Shown piece by piece: positions 42,345-54,510 of a DNA stretch of 64,000 nt (positions are counted from its first letter, which is position 1; each line of letters opens with the position of its first letter). A program made the translations under genes and the position numbers. The notes beneath the pieces are model-generated. The model searched no databases and was not told the origin of the DNA. It was given only the letters and a program-made list of their open reading frames with translations. This stretch comes from Primulina eburnea (lineage: Eukaryota > Streptophyta > Magnoliopsida > Lamiales > Gesneriaceae). Location: the NCBI RefSeq assembly GCF_022965805.1, contig NC_133108.1, forward strand, positions 24,457,545 through 24,521,544, read 5' to 3'.

Positions 42345-43223
42345 ATGTCTTCGATTCGCACCACGTTATCTGCAATACTCGACAAACACATTTTAATCGG
42401 ACTTAATTACCTCAATTGGCTAAGAAACCTAAAAATCGTATTGAATTCGGAAAGGATAGCATATACACTGACTGAGTCGCCCCCTTGTGAAGCTCCGACT
42501 AGCTGAACTCCTAAGGAATTACGAACTTACAAGGATTGGTGTGACCATGACTTGAAAACCAAGTGTTATATGTAGGCTTCTATGAATGATGAGCTGCAGA
42601 GGCATTTTGAGGAAGCTAAAAGTGCTGCTGACATTCATTGGCATCTCAAGGAGCTCTTTGGTGAGCAAACACGGCCTCTTAGGCATGCTACCGTCAAGGA
42701 GCTAATCACTTTATGCATGCTAGATGGGGCTTGGGTCCATGAACATGGCCTAAAGATGATTGGGCTTGTGGACAAGCTCGTTGGCATGGATCTTACATTG
42801 TCATCGGATCTAACCACTGACGTGTTTCTCTTGTCATTGCCTAGCTCATTTGATCCTTTTGTGGTGAATTTCAAAATGAACAAGCTGGAGCCTATCCTTG
42901 AGGAGTTGGTGAATATGTTTGTTAGCTTTGAGTCCACCATCAAGAAAGAGAAGTCGGTTCTTTATATGGGTTCTTCATCTGGTACGAAGACTGGTCCACA
43001 TGGGAAGGGAAATAAGGGTTCTTTCCAACATCCCAAGAAGAATGTGACCTTGAAGAGGCAAGCTCCAAATCCCGTTGTGGCAGCCACACCAGTTAAAGCT
43101 GACAAGACTGATGATATCGTTCATAACTGCAATAAGCCTGGACATTGGAGGCGTAACTGCAGAGAATATCTTGCCCAGAAAGTTTCTGGAAATGGTATGT
43201 TCTATATTGAAGTAAAAATTTGA
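42345..43223 (+). pseudogene. gag: gag of copia B
   Basis: The ATG at 42345 starts MSSIRTTLSAILDKHI, matching copia A. Stops at 42504 and about 42573, then a long open stretch (MNDELQRHFEE onward). The knuckle region reads VHNCNKPGHWRRNC, so the first Cys of the CCHC is replaced by Val or His. It ends FYIEVKI, then TGA at 43221-43223. Confidence 0.82.
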
Positions 43224-45880
43224 AATTAACTCTACTTCTTGGGTATTAGATAGTAATGATTTGCAGTTGATGGAAAGAAGTAGGAGACTAAGGGAATGGG
43301 AGACCTCTTTTGGTTGAGAAATGTGGCAAGAGTTGCAGCCAAGACTATTAGAGATGTTTACTTACTTTTGAACAATGATTTTAAGTTAATTTTTAGAGAT
43401 GTTTTTTTTTGTACCTGATTTAGTGAAAATCATTGTTTATGTTTCTATACTTGACAAAGATGGATATTCTTGTTTATTTAGCAAATGTTTTTGCAACATT
43501 TACAAGATTTAATGTTTGATTGCTACGGGTGAACTTGAAAATTATCTCTACAACTTAAAATTGAAAGATATTCCACTAAACAATGTCCAAGCTATAACAA
43601 CAACAAATAAGTGAAAACAAGATACTCTAAATTCAGCAAAATTATGGCATGCTCGATTAGGACATATTTCCCTAAAAATGATAAACAAGCTAGTGGGAGC
43701 AGGCATGTTTGATCATTCTGATATTAATTTTCCACGACTTGTGAATCTTGTCGAAAAGGAAAGATGACCAAAATTCCCTTTAAGGCCCATGTGGAGGGTG
43801 CCAAAGGATTATTGGATTTGATCCATACCGATGTGTGCGGTTTACTTAGCATCACCACTAAGCATGGACATGCCTATTTCATCACCTTTACCGACGATTT
43901 TTCGAGGTATGGGTATGTGTATTTGATGAAATAAAATTGGAAGCCTTTGAAAGGTTCAAAGAATTCAGAAGTGAAGTAGAAAAACAGTTGGGACGAAGCA
44001 TCAAGTTACTTCGATCGGATCGAGGTGGTGAATATTTGAGTGCTGAGTTCCAAGAGTACCTTAGGGAGAATGGGATTCTCTCGCAGTGGACTCCGCCTGC
44101 TACACCGCAGTTGAATGGTGTTTTGGAGCGTCGTAACCGAACTTTGATGGACATGGTTCGGTCTATGATGGGGTTCACGGAGTTGCCGCCTTTTTTTTGG
44201 GGGATATTCAGTTGAGACAGCCGCACTGTTGTTGAACAATGTCCATTCAAAAGCAGTTTATAAGACACAATATGAGATATGGATGGGTAAGCCATCCAAA
44301 TATTTTTATCTTAGAATATGGGGATGCCCTGCTTATGTGAAGCAGGCAGTGAAAGATAAATTGGATAGTCAAACATAAAGGATAGTCGATCCATTTTATG
44401 TTACTTTGTGGGATATCCAAGGAATTCAATTGGATATTATTTCTATCATCCCCAAGAAACAAAGGTATTTGTTTCTAGGAATGTAACATTTTTGGAAAAT
44501 CAATTTCATTTGGATAGAAAAGGAGAGATGATAGAACTCGAAGAAGTTAGAGAGACACCAACAATTGTAAAACCTCACACCCGAAGAGCCAAGAGAAGAG
44601 ATACAAGCTCCTAGAAGATCCGAGAGAGTCTCAAGACCACCTATGATGTATGTTCTGATTCTTGAAGAGGGCCATGATGAGATTAACCATGAATTTGATC
44701 CACTTAACCTTCAAAGAAGCGTTATCTGATGCCGATTTATCCAAGTGGCTTGAAGCAATGTAATCTGATATGACTTCCATGCATTCGAACCAAGTGTGGA
44801 ATTTTGTGGATCCACCTGATTGGAACTGCTCCCATAGGGTGTAAATAGATTTACAAGAGGAAACTTAGGGCGGATGGAAATGTATTGACCTTCGAAGCGC
44901 GATTTGTAGCAAAAGGCTATACTCAAAGACAAGGAGTTGACTTTGAGGAAACCTTTTCTCCAGTTGCAATGGTCAAGTTTATAAGGATATTTCTAGCCAT
45001 AGCTGCATGGTATGACTATGAGATATGACAGATGGATGTAAAGACAACCTTTCTTAATGGGGATATTAAGGAAGAGATTTACATGTCTCAACCTGAATTT
45101 TTTACATCTATCGGAAGTAGGCATATGGTATGCAAACTTCAGAGATCTATTTATGATCTATATATGGAGTTGAAACCTCATATTCGATAGTACAATCAAA
45201 GAGTTTAGTTTTACTAAGTATCTTGAGGAACCCTGTGTGTATAAGAAGGTCAGTGGGAGTTCTGTGACATTCCTGGTGCTTTATGTTGAGGACAGTCTAC
45301 TCATTGGGAATGATGTAGGGATGTTTCAATCAACTAAAATATGGTTAGCGAGTAAATTCTCGATGCAGGACTTGGGTAAATCATCTTTGTATTGGGAATA
45401 CAGATCTATAGAGATAAATCAAGAAGATTGCATAGTCTCACCCAGTCCACATACATTGATATCATCGTTAAGCGGTTCTCGATGGATGAGTCCAAGAGAG
45501 GAAATCTACCAATGTGTCATGGCGTGTCCCTATCCAAGTCTATGTCTCCCAAGACTGATGCAGAGGTAGCGTCGATGACAAGCATTACTTATGCATCTGT
45601 AATTGGTAGTATCATGTATGAGATGATATCATATCAATCGAACCCTGGTCGTCCACAATGGAAAGCTGTGAAAGACATCTTCAAGTATTTAAGAATGACC
45701 AATAAGTTGTTTTTGGTCTATGGGGGTAAAGAACAAAAATTGCAAGGCTATACAGACTCTAGCTTCCATAGCGTTATCGATGATTCAAAGTCAACCTCTG
45801 GGTTCGTATTCATACTCAATGGTGATGTTGTCTCTTGGAAGAGGTCCAAGCGAGACAGTACTGCGGATTCCACCACTGAG
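43224..45880 (+). pseudogene. pol of copia B (protease to mid RNase H)
   Basis: Clear homology to copia A over its length, in many short frames. The protease active-site segment is deleted (LDS then NDLQLM). The integrase core keeps LRSDRGGEY and NGVLERRNRT. RT has LYVEDSLLIG where copia A has LYVDDILLIG, so a catalytic Asp is lost. RNase H is cut after DSTTE at 45880. The 45881-45901 stretch (TTCCAAGAAAGACTGTACCAA) matches neither neighbour that I can tell and looks like filler at a deletion join. Confidence 0.83.
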
Positions 45881-45901
45881 TTCCAAGAAAGACTGTACCA
45901 A

Positions 45902-47155
45902 TGATAGGATCGGTTGGTAGGTGAAAGAGTGTTTAGAAGGGGGGTTGAATAAACACTTGACAATTTTACAGCCTTTTCAAATAATGAGTCAGTTTAGTGA
46001 TAAACTGAACTCCAGAGTCTTGTTATGTCAATGTCAATCAGTTAACTAATGAAAGTTCATAAATAAATTGACTGACAAATAGAATAAAACTGAAATTAGG
46101 TGACACAAGATTTATGGATGTTCGGATATTTCAATCACTCTTACATCACCCCTTCTATATAGAAGATAGGATATTCACTAAAAGACTTTCATCAATACAA
46201 AACTTGTAAAGACCCCCTTCAGTTTTGGACGTAACAATGCCAAATTGAATCTTTTAGTTTCAATAAAGTCTATCAGTTCTCAACTGATCTGAAAATATTT
46301 AGCACAACTGATCTCTATAAGATCGAATATATCAACGATATATGTCCGTGCTTGTAAGATCAATGTATAGCCTTCAATGCTATGAATGTATATGCTAAAT
46401 CTGAGCTTTTGAAATCTTTTGAATATGAACAGAAAGCTTGTGAGGAGATTTCAGCAGAATAATAACTTGGTAGTTTGGTTTGTTATCTTTTCTCAGCTGC
46501 TCTTCTAGGCTATTTATAGGCTTTGCTTCCAACGGTAACAATGAATACGTTTGAATCTTTATATCCGTTTTTTGCCACGTCAATATCCTTCTGACAATCG
46601 TACACTGTAGCATTGCTGGAATGCAGCGTTCCCACTACATGTTGCAGTCTGCTTTTGTATAGTTGTTGGTTGATAGTTACATCCTTAACCGATGACGTGT
46701 CAAACTATTTTATCAGTTTGACACAGTCGATAGAATTAGCTGATAGCTCACAAATGATTGTAGTAAAACTGAGCAGTACCAACTGATCATCCAGTCGACT
46801 ACATAGTTCAATTAGCTAGGCTCAGTTGCCTTATCTTCGCACTAATCTTCAGTTAGGCAACCAACAGTTTGCGTATTTTTAGATCAGTTCTTTTCAGTCT
46901 TCTTGATCAGTTTGTTCAATTTTTATATGCTCGGTTTGTCAAACTTCCGAAATTATGTTTCCAACAATTTCTCCTTTTTTGGTTTTTGACAAAACTTAGA
47001 AAATGTGAACTGATCAAGCTGAATATTTTGTAGATAAAACAATCTTTTATTAACAACTCTTTCAATGTACAGATTCGTACAAAGAATGAAAGAATAAAAG
47101 AATCTTCTACTGACTAAAAATTCTTCAAAATCTGTCAAACTAGTTTAACAATCTG
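45902..47155 (-). mobile_element. Element D: 3' end of a minus-strand SIRE-type copia element
   Basis: An LTR of 1065 bp (45902-46966) begins TGTTGGAAAC on the minus strand and ends ACCGATCCTATCA, as do the LTRs of element C. About 190 bp of internal sequence follows (46967 to about 47155) with a polypurine-like AAAAAAGGAGAAAT and AAGTTTTGTCAAAAACC, matching the end of C. A TATAAATA box lies at 46511-46518 on the minus strand. The rest of the element is missing at the CACTA junction. No TSD can be checked. Confidence 0.82.
46511..46518 (-). promoter_or_regulatory. TATA box in LTR of element D
   Basis: The minus strand reads TATAAATAG in the same context (GCC before it) as the TATA boxes of element C. 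Confidence 0.6.
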
Positions 47156-48296
47156 TCGAATATGTTTCTTCACCACATATTGGACATGCATGATATCCTT
47201 TAACAACACAACCTGACATGTTCCCATATGCAGGAAAATCATTGATCGTCCATAGTAACACAGCTCTAAGCGAGAACATTTCTTTTCGATATGCATCATA
47301 TGTATCAACACCCTTATCCCATAAAAATTTTAAGTCGTCAATTAGAGGTGCTAAGTAGACATCAATATCATTTCCCGGTTGTTTGGGACCAGAAATCAAC
47401 AAAGTGAGCATCATTAATTTTCTCTTCATACACAAAGTTGGAGGAAGGTTGTAAGTGATCATCACAATTGGCCAACAATTATATGCAGAACTCATCGAAC
47501 TATGTGGATTCATGCCGTATGCTGATATGGCCAATCTTAGATTTCTTGGCTCGGAAGAAACATTTGGCCAGTTGTGATCCACAACTTTCCAAGAGGGTGC
47601 ATCAGCCGGATGACGCAAGTGTCCATCACGAATTCTTTTATCAGCATGCCAAGTTAACTCCTTAGATATCACCTCCTGCTGAAACCATCTTTGAAATCTG
47701 GGAATAGGTGGGAAGTACCGAAGGACCTTTGCAGGAACTCCTCCATTTATCGTAGATTTTTTACCCAACTTCCACCTTGACATCCCACAAACAGGGGAAC
47801 TGGTAAAATCCTCATACTCCTTCCGGTATAAGATACAATCATTCGGACAAGCATGAATTTTCACATAATCCATCCCTAAAGCACATATGCTTTTCTTTGC
47901 ATCATACAAAGATAAAGGCAATTCATTGTCATCTGGAAGCATTTGCCCAAACAAACCAAGTAAATCAGTGAAACTTTTATCATTCCAACTATATTTTGCC
48001 TTCGAGTTATATAATTTCACAAGTGCAGATAACTTTGTAAATTTAACACATCCAGGATATAAATGTTTCTCGGCATCTTCAAGTAGCTTATGGAATTGGT
48101 TTGGATTCTTAGCATAACTATCATATGCACCATGTACCATACTTATAGGTTCCTCGGTAAAATATTTGCGTTCATCTTGCCCTACTCGATCACTATCATT
48201 CATTGAGTTCCCGAACTTAGATCTTTTGCCATGCCTAATCCATGTATGATATGTTAAATCTATACCATTACAACACAAATGAGCCCTTATAGTGTC
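47156..48296 (-). pseudogene. CACTA (En/Spm) transposase TNP2-like, C-proximal part
   Basis: The minus strand reads DTIRAHLCCNGIDLTYHTW, the end of the transposase-associated domain (PF13963 type), then a long Transposase_21/TNP2 region. Landmarks are HACPNDCILYRKEY, CPVCG-like SPVCGMSRWK, LRHPADAPSWK, NCWPIVMITYNLPP, PGNDIDVYL, PLIDDLKFLW, LRAVLLWTINDFPAYGN and HACPICGEET. It ends abruptly at element D (about 47155), so the C-terminal half is lost. The true N-terminus is at 62648-62805; element C inserted between them. A few Met-led residues at the start of the open frame come from the LTR, not from the gene. Otherwise the frame is open, so damage is recent. Confidence 0.88.
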
Positions 48297-49246
48297 TGTT
48301 GAAAACTTATTCCGGTGCTTTAACAAAAAGACTTACCAACTGAACTAAGCAACGTCAATTGAACACGTCATCTGTTGAACCTAGTCAACTGTTTGATACA
48401 ACTGAAGATCATTCTCGGCAACTGATTCTTTACCAGTTGTTCTCTCAACTGTACACGTCATCAGTTGAAAGCGACAACCGACAAAATAGTACATTTACCT
48501 GCAACTAGTAGTGGAACGCCGCATTACAGAATGAACAGTGTACGATTGTCAGAATATATCAACGTGGCAATCAACGGTTAGAATATTCAAACATTCTTTA
48601 ATGTTACCGTTGAGAGGAGAGCCTATAAATAGTCGAAGACAACAACTGAAGTAACACCCGACTTTCAGTTATCTCATTCTACTTGCTGTTACGCTGCAAA
48701 AATATCTACTCACAATCAGAAATCAAAGCTCAAGCTTATTAGTCATATCAGTAGTATTCAAGACTACATTCTCGAGCTTAAATAGCACTTTGTAATCGTT
48801 GATAGATTTTCTAAGTTGTGCTAAGATCAATTACGATCTATAAAAGTGTTTTATACTAAGAGTTTAAGTTTTGGCAAAGTGATAAGTCCAAACTGAAGTG
48901 TTCAGTACAGTGTCGTGTATTTGATCAAAGTCTTTTAGTGGATATCCTATCTTTGTGATAGAAGGGGTGACGTAGGAGTTATTCAAGTCTCCGAACATCC
49001 AGAAACATATTGTGTTGTTATTACTTCAGTTGTCATTTTCAGTTAGATACTCTATCTTTCAGTCAGTTTATATTCCGCAACTGTTTTATTCAGTTTAACT
49101 GATTGTTATTGACCGACGGGATATCTAGTTTCAGTTTGTAACAAAACTAAACTTATATTGTCGAAGAATATTTAAAATTCGAGGAGTGTTTATTCAACCC
49201 CCCCCCCCCTTCTAAACACTCGTTATTCGATTAACCGATCCTATCA
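48297..49246 (+). repeat. 5' LTR of element C (950 bp)
   Basis: TGTTGAAAAC to GATCCTATCA. It contains a classic TATAAATAG at 48624-48632. The first 190 bp are dense in CAACTG/CAGTTG motifs. A poly-C run at about 49198-49209 is longer than in the 3' LTR. Scattered differences from the 3' LTR (about 3 percent by eye) indicate an older insertion than copia A. Confidence 0.9.
48624..48631 (+). promoter_or_regulatory. TATA box of element C 5' LTR
   Basis: TATAAATA in the context GAGCCTATAAATAGTCG. The 3' LTR copy is at 62029-62036. Transcription would start about 30 bp downstream. Confidence 0.7.
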
Positions 49247-49247
49247 A

Positions 49248-49261
49248 GTAGTATCAGAGTG
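49248..49261 (+). other. Primer binding site of element C
   Basis: GTAGTATCAGAGTG follows the LTR and resembles GTGGTATCAGAGC, the iMet-type PBS. Confidence 0.7.
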
Positions 49262-49304
49262 AGTCATATCCTATCAAAGATTATCTATACTCAAATTGTT
49301 CACT

Positions 49305-50708
49305 ATGTCTTCATTCAACAAGATTCCTATGTCCTCAAGAGAAGACTTTGACGATTGGAAGATCAGGATGCAGGCTCACCTAGCTGCACAAGATGATGAT
49401 ATGTGGTACGTTATAACTGACGGACTGATGAAGATTTTGAAATCCAATACAGCTGTTGCCATTACTGATGGGGCACCTCATCGTATAGAAAAGCCAAGAG
49501 ATGAGTGGACTACTGAGGACAAAAGGAAAGCAAACCTAGACAATGTAGCAAAGGACATATTGTATAAAACACTGGACAAAGTAACGTTCAGTAAAATCAA
49601 GATGTGCAAGACAACCAAAGAGATTTGAGAAAAGTTAATTCAGCTTTGCGAAGGCAACGAACAAACCAAAGAAAACAAACTTTTTGTTGCCGTGCAGAAG
49701 TTCGACAACATCAGAATGAAAGTTGGAGAAACAATGCATGAATATGATGAAAGAACCAGCTGCATCATCAACGAACTAAATGCACTTGGAATGATGTATT
49801 CAAACAAATAAGTTGCATTGAAGATAATCAGAGGTCTTCCCAAGGAGTGGGACGTGAAGACCATGGCAATGAGGGAATCTAAAGATTTGAACAAAGTTGA
49901 ACTCCATGATCTATTTGCTGACTTGAAGGCATACGAGTTTGAACTACAAACTCGAGAAGGAGAACCATCTACTCCAGCAGCTAATACTGCCTTAACTGCC
50001 GTAAGAACAGAACTAACTGGTTCAGTTGAGAAAGCTGCTGATCAACTAAGCAATGATGCCATGTCATTGTTCATTAAGAAATTCGGAAGATTCATGAGGA
50101 AAAATCAAGGAAACTTTCAGAAGAACTATCAAAGAAACAACTCCAGAGAAGAGTCAAATTCATGCTACAATTGTGGCAAACCAGGTCATTATATTGCTGA
50201 CTGTCCCAAGCCTAAGAAGAACAGCCAAGTTTCAACTGAAAGAAAGAAGAAAGTGTATGAGCACAAGAGGAGATCTAAGGACGACAAGAAGCCTTACAGA
50301 AAGAAACATGAAGTACTCCTAGCTAAAGATAGCAAAGCCAAATGTGCAGACACTGACAGCGAGGAATCAGAACCAGAAACTTCATGCAGTTCTAGTGACA
50401 ATGAAGAAGAAGTAAAATGTCTGATGGATGCTGATATAGAAATAGAGTCCAGCAGTCAACAGGTATTTGATTTTAGTTCAACTGATTTTACCAGAGAAGA
50501 ACTCATTTCAACATTGCATGACATGGTTAATGAGTATCAAAAGCTTGCTTTATCGTTTGAAAAAGCCAGAGCGAAGCAAAATGATCCCAAAGACGATAAA
50601 ACAAAAACTGATGAATCAGTTGATATGTTGAGTCTGAAAAGGGAAATTGCTGAGCTCAAAAATGAAAGAAGCATGGATCAATTAATGATTCAAAAGTTGT
50701 TGCTATGA
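49305..50708 (+). pseudogene. gag: gag of element C (two nonsense mutations)
   Basis: The ATG at 49305 starts MSSFNKIPMSSREDFDDWK, a SIRE-type Gag opening. In-frame TGA at 49626-49628 (KEI, stop, EKLIQLCEGN) and TAA near 49809 interrupt an otherwise continuous frame. The CCHC knuckle CYNCGKPGHYIADC is at about 50162-50203. A Lys-rich and then acidic Glu/Ser-rich region follows, and the frame stops at 50706-50708. The Gag C-terminus continues beyond the nested solo LTR. Confidence 0.85.
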
Positions 50709-50776
50709 AAATTCAAAGCACACTGAGCTTATTCAGGCTTGGAACAAATCTTCTGATGCTTTAACTGAGATACAGA

Positions 50777-53700
50777 TGTAACGCCCCGAAAATTTAAAGA
50801 TCAACGCAAACCACATGCGCAAATTATTAAATTCCTTGTGCATTTCAATTAATGGTTTTAATTGCATGAATTAATTATGTTTTGCATATTTGCATGTTTA
50901 AAAATATATTTTCTACATGGTTGAATTAAAATGTAATTTTTTAAGGTTTTTCGAGTTGCGATTGAGGAACGGAGACCGAGACCTGAAAAATAGAAAATAT
51001 TTTTATTAAATAATTGTTTTTAATTATTTAAGTTAAGGGGGATGTTTTTTTCCTATTTTGAAAAATAAGAGGTTTTGAGGTGATTTTATACGTCGGGACG
51101 TAAATTTTATCGGTGTTGGTTTTTCAACAAAAATACAAACGTATTACCAACCCGGCTAATAAATTCACAAACTTTCCTAAACAAAATTATTTTTAAAATC
51201 TTAATTAAACACTAATGGGCTTAATTAGATTTATTAATGGGCCTAAGCTTTATTAGTGATTAATTAAGTATAAAATATGTTAACCCCTCCCCATTAATTG
51301 GTAAGACTCACGCCTCACACCCCTGTTAGCAAATCAAAACTCTTCCAACATCACACGGCACCCACTTCCACAATTTGAAAGGAAACTTCGAAAGTTTCAA
51401 AGAGAAATTGCAAGGGAAAAGTCTAGCCAAGGTCTTGCTCCGTTATTCACAAATCGTCGACGTCTATTCGTGCGTAAATTACGCAAAGGCACGCCTATTA
51501 TTTCCTTCAAAACATCATCACACCATAGTATTTGTTTATGCATGATTTTTTTTAGAAAAAACATAGCACCAAGTTAAATTTTCGTAACTACATGTTCATG
51601 TGTTCTAAATTGGTGTTTTTAATTTCCAAAATCATGTTTTATATGTGTTAAAGGGGCTGCCATGATCAGGACATGTTTAGACATTGTTTTACATGAGGTT
51701 AGAGTCCTAAAATAAGCCACAAACATGCACAAAATCGCAAGACACAAGCTGGTACAGCAACTTGCTGTCATGGGAAACAAGGGATTCGGTTTTGGGTTCC
51801 TATGGCTTGGCTTGGTCATGGCTTCTGTCCAGGGCTAGCCAGGGTCGTAGAGGGGTCAAGGAAAGAGTCCTAGCTATGCTAGGACTCGAGCTAAGTGGGC
51901 TGGGAGGAGTCCTTGTTGACAAGGACTCCTGCCCGAGAGTGTATGTAAGAAACGCGCAGGTGCTGTCCATGTACAGCACCTTGCTGCTTGGTTCAGGGGC
52001 TCGGGCTGGGGGTGGCTCGGGTCTGGGACTGTTCTAGGGTAAGTTAGGGTCAAGGGTGGTCAAGTGGTTAGGGGCTTGATGAGTCCTAAGGCAACTAGAA
52101 ACCTTATCTAGCTAGGACAGCACACACACAACACGTCCAGGTTTTGGGCCACGTTCAGAAGTGTTTTGGGCGGGCCAAGGCGGGCTTTTCGGGCTGGGCT
52201 TGCACAATAGGGTCCCTAGGTGTGTTGGCTAGGTTTTGGTTCAAGGTGGCTCGGGCGTGGCTCGGGTAAATTAGGAGATGGCTCGGTGTGTTCGGTTAAG
52301 GGGTCAAAAACGAGATTTTTAGAACTAAAAATAGATCCCAGGGTCCACGGGGGTGGCTCATGACTTGGAAGGGTAGAATAAATAATAAAAATGCTATGTT
52401 TAAAATTTGGGATCGAAATAACGAGTTTTGGATTTATTCGGGATTTAATCGCCGCACGAAACGCTAATTAACGAGTTAATTGAAAAGCCTAGTTTTAGGC
52501 TTTATAAAATTATGAAAAATTATAGTTAAACTTAAATAATTATTATAAGTCTAAGTTTTTAATTTGGGAATTTTATATTAAGGTTTGGTTTAATTCGGGA
52601 TTAAAACGCATTAATACGTCACATTTAAAGATTAATTTAAAAGTCATCGAATTATGCTAAATAAAAATATGAAAAATTTCATGTAAGCTTAAATAATTAT
52701 TTGGGACATGTTAGAGTCAATGAAATTAAGAAAAAGTCAAAAACGGAAAAATTATACGTCCAGGGGTAAAACAGTCTTTTTACACCTAAAAATTAGTAAA
52801 CGTCATGGCAGTGCCCTGAATGCTGTTTTATGTGTTAATATGATTACTTGAAATGTTTAAGAGTTTCATGATGTTGATTTTAAAAGCGTTTATGTTTTTT
52901 TATGATTTTTATATGTTAAAACGTTTATGTTAAATGTTCATGGATTTTTATGGATTAATCGTTGACATTTAAAAGATATGTTGCATGCTTGGTTTCAAAA
53001 ATAAAACGATATGTACATACCTGATTTTTATTAAGTGATGATAACATGTTGAAGGATGTGAAGAGATTGTGACTACTGAATATGTTGGAAATGTCGTGAG
53101 GGTTATGGTCCCAGTGGGAGCCCGACGATCGTGTTTCCTTGGATACGGATACGAATACGAATACGTGATACGAATACGAATATGTTAATACGTAGGCCAA
53201 GGCCCAGTTGACCGGTGAGAGTGTTGCTGGTGTCCCCGCCGCCCAGTACTGTGGTTTTCTAGATGGATCCATCGCCCATTAAGATTAAGAATACTAGTCA
53301 CAATCACGATCTGAATTCAACAAACACGAACATGAACATGAATACGAATATGGATATGCATATGAATATGAATATGTGAATGTTTTTACGAAAATGTTTT
53401 TATGCATCATGAAAATGTTTACGAAAATGTTATGTTTTAAGTTTATGCATCTTCATGAAAACGATATTTTTAAGTACAAGTATTTTTCACTGTTATATGT
53501 TAACTGTATTATGTATTACTCGTTATCAAGAATATGACGTGTTGAGTCTTTAGACTCACTAGGTGTGATTGATGCAGGTTATATTGATTATGAATATGAT
53601 AATGGAGGTCTTGATGGTTGACTTGACTGGACTGAAGGTGCACATAACCCGAGGACCGACGCTAGTTTTCCGCACTAGTTATTATTTATGATTTTAAGTA

Positions 53701-53974
53701 ATGTTAAAGATATTTTTACGTCTTTTATTTATATTATGAGATATTTTTGAGAGGTTATAGTATGGGCTATACTTTTCAAATAATGTTTTTAGGTTGGTAA
53801 AATGTTTGACGATTTATGCTTTAAAATACTTTTCTTTAGATTTTTAAATGGCAGTTGGATGTTTATTTTTAAAATGATGTCAAAAATATTTTGTGGTTCG
53901 GCCGATGCTATGTGAGGTTTAAAAAAAAATATTTCTAGCACTTTTTAAGAAAACGAAAAAGGGCAGACGTTTCA
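50777..53974 (+). mobile_element. Solo LTR (3.2 kb) of the element E family, inside element C
   Basis: TGTAACGCCC to GACGTTTCA, flanked by TSD acaga (50772-50776 and 53975-53979). No internal region is present, so it is an LTR-LTR recombination product. Homology to the element E LTRs is clear (CACATAACCCGAGGACC near 53640, GTAAAACAGTC near 52765). It contains perfect hairpins at 51865-51887 and 51905-51930, hexamer-type microsatellites (ATACGA near 53140-53190 and ATGAATATGA near 53320-53390), and the GAGTCTTTAGACTC palindrome at 53544-53557. Confidence 0.9.
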
Positions 53975-53979
53975 ACAGA

Positions 53980-54510
53980 ATTCTCAGAAATCAATTACTG
54001 ATAAAACTGGTTTAGGATTCTATAGTAAAGATGATTCGTCTTCCAAAGATACTCAGCCAAAACTGAATATAAACAGAGGGAAATACATTCACTTTGTAAA
54101 ATCAGTTATGGTACAAGAACAAGCTGAGCCGAGTAAACTGATTGAACAGCCAATTCAAAGTATGAACAAGGGCAAAAGATGTTGAATTGGTTATAGCCCA
54201 AAAGTTGTGACTGACTCTCGAAGTCAGCAACCAAAAACTTTCAGCAAAAATTACTCAAATGACTACTCAAATTACTACAACAGTAAGCCATTTCAGAAAA
54301 GATATTGGCTGAACAATCAGTTGAAAAAGGGCAAATCACATGTTGTATCTCCTGCACACCATACGTCAAACACACACAGACAGGGAAAGACCATCTGGAA
54401 TACAGCTACTGGAAGATCAGTTAGACTGATCCAAGTCTGGATTCCTAAAGGACTAATCAACTTTGGACCCAAATAGAAAAAGGGGTACCAGAATCTTATC
54501 TTGTGTGTGA
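53980..54510 (+). pseudogene. Gag C-terminus / spacer of element C
   Basis: Resumes the gag-pol region after the solo LTR: LGFYSKDDSSSKDTQPK, then a stop near 54182, then a basic Asn/Tyr/Lys-rich stretch ending INFGPK and TAG at 54474-54476. The protease frame at 54511 is shifted relative to it. A pyrimidine/TG-rich tract ending ATTGCAG at 54515 resembles a 3' splice site. Confidence 0.6.

Larger units (their letters stand above)
20941..45880 (+). mobile_element. Copia B: old Tork/Angela-like Ty1/copia element, split by nested insertions, 3' end lost
   Basis: The pieces are 20941-24542 and 41647-45880, with Tekay-2 between them (TSD ataac at 24538-24542 and 41647-41651). The left piece holds an 850-bp 5' LTR, PBS, leader and a probable solo LTR. 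The right piece holds the rest of the leader, gag and pol up to mid RNase H (DSTTE), where homology to copia A stops at 45880. The 3' LTR is absent. It is the same family as copia A but with many stops and indels. Confidence 0.85.

Noticed and set aside
47145..48326. Full 393-codon ORF taken as the native start of the CACTA transposase
   Set aside because: The first residues (MLKHRNKFST) are encoded by the LTR of element C. The true N-terminus is at 62805.
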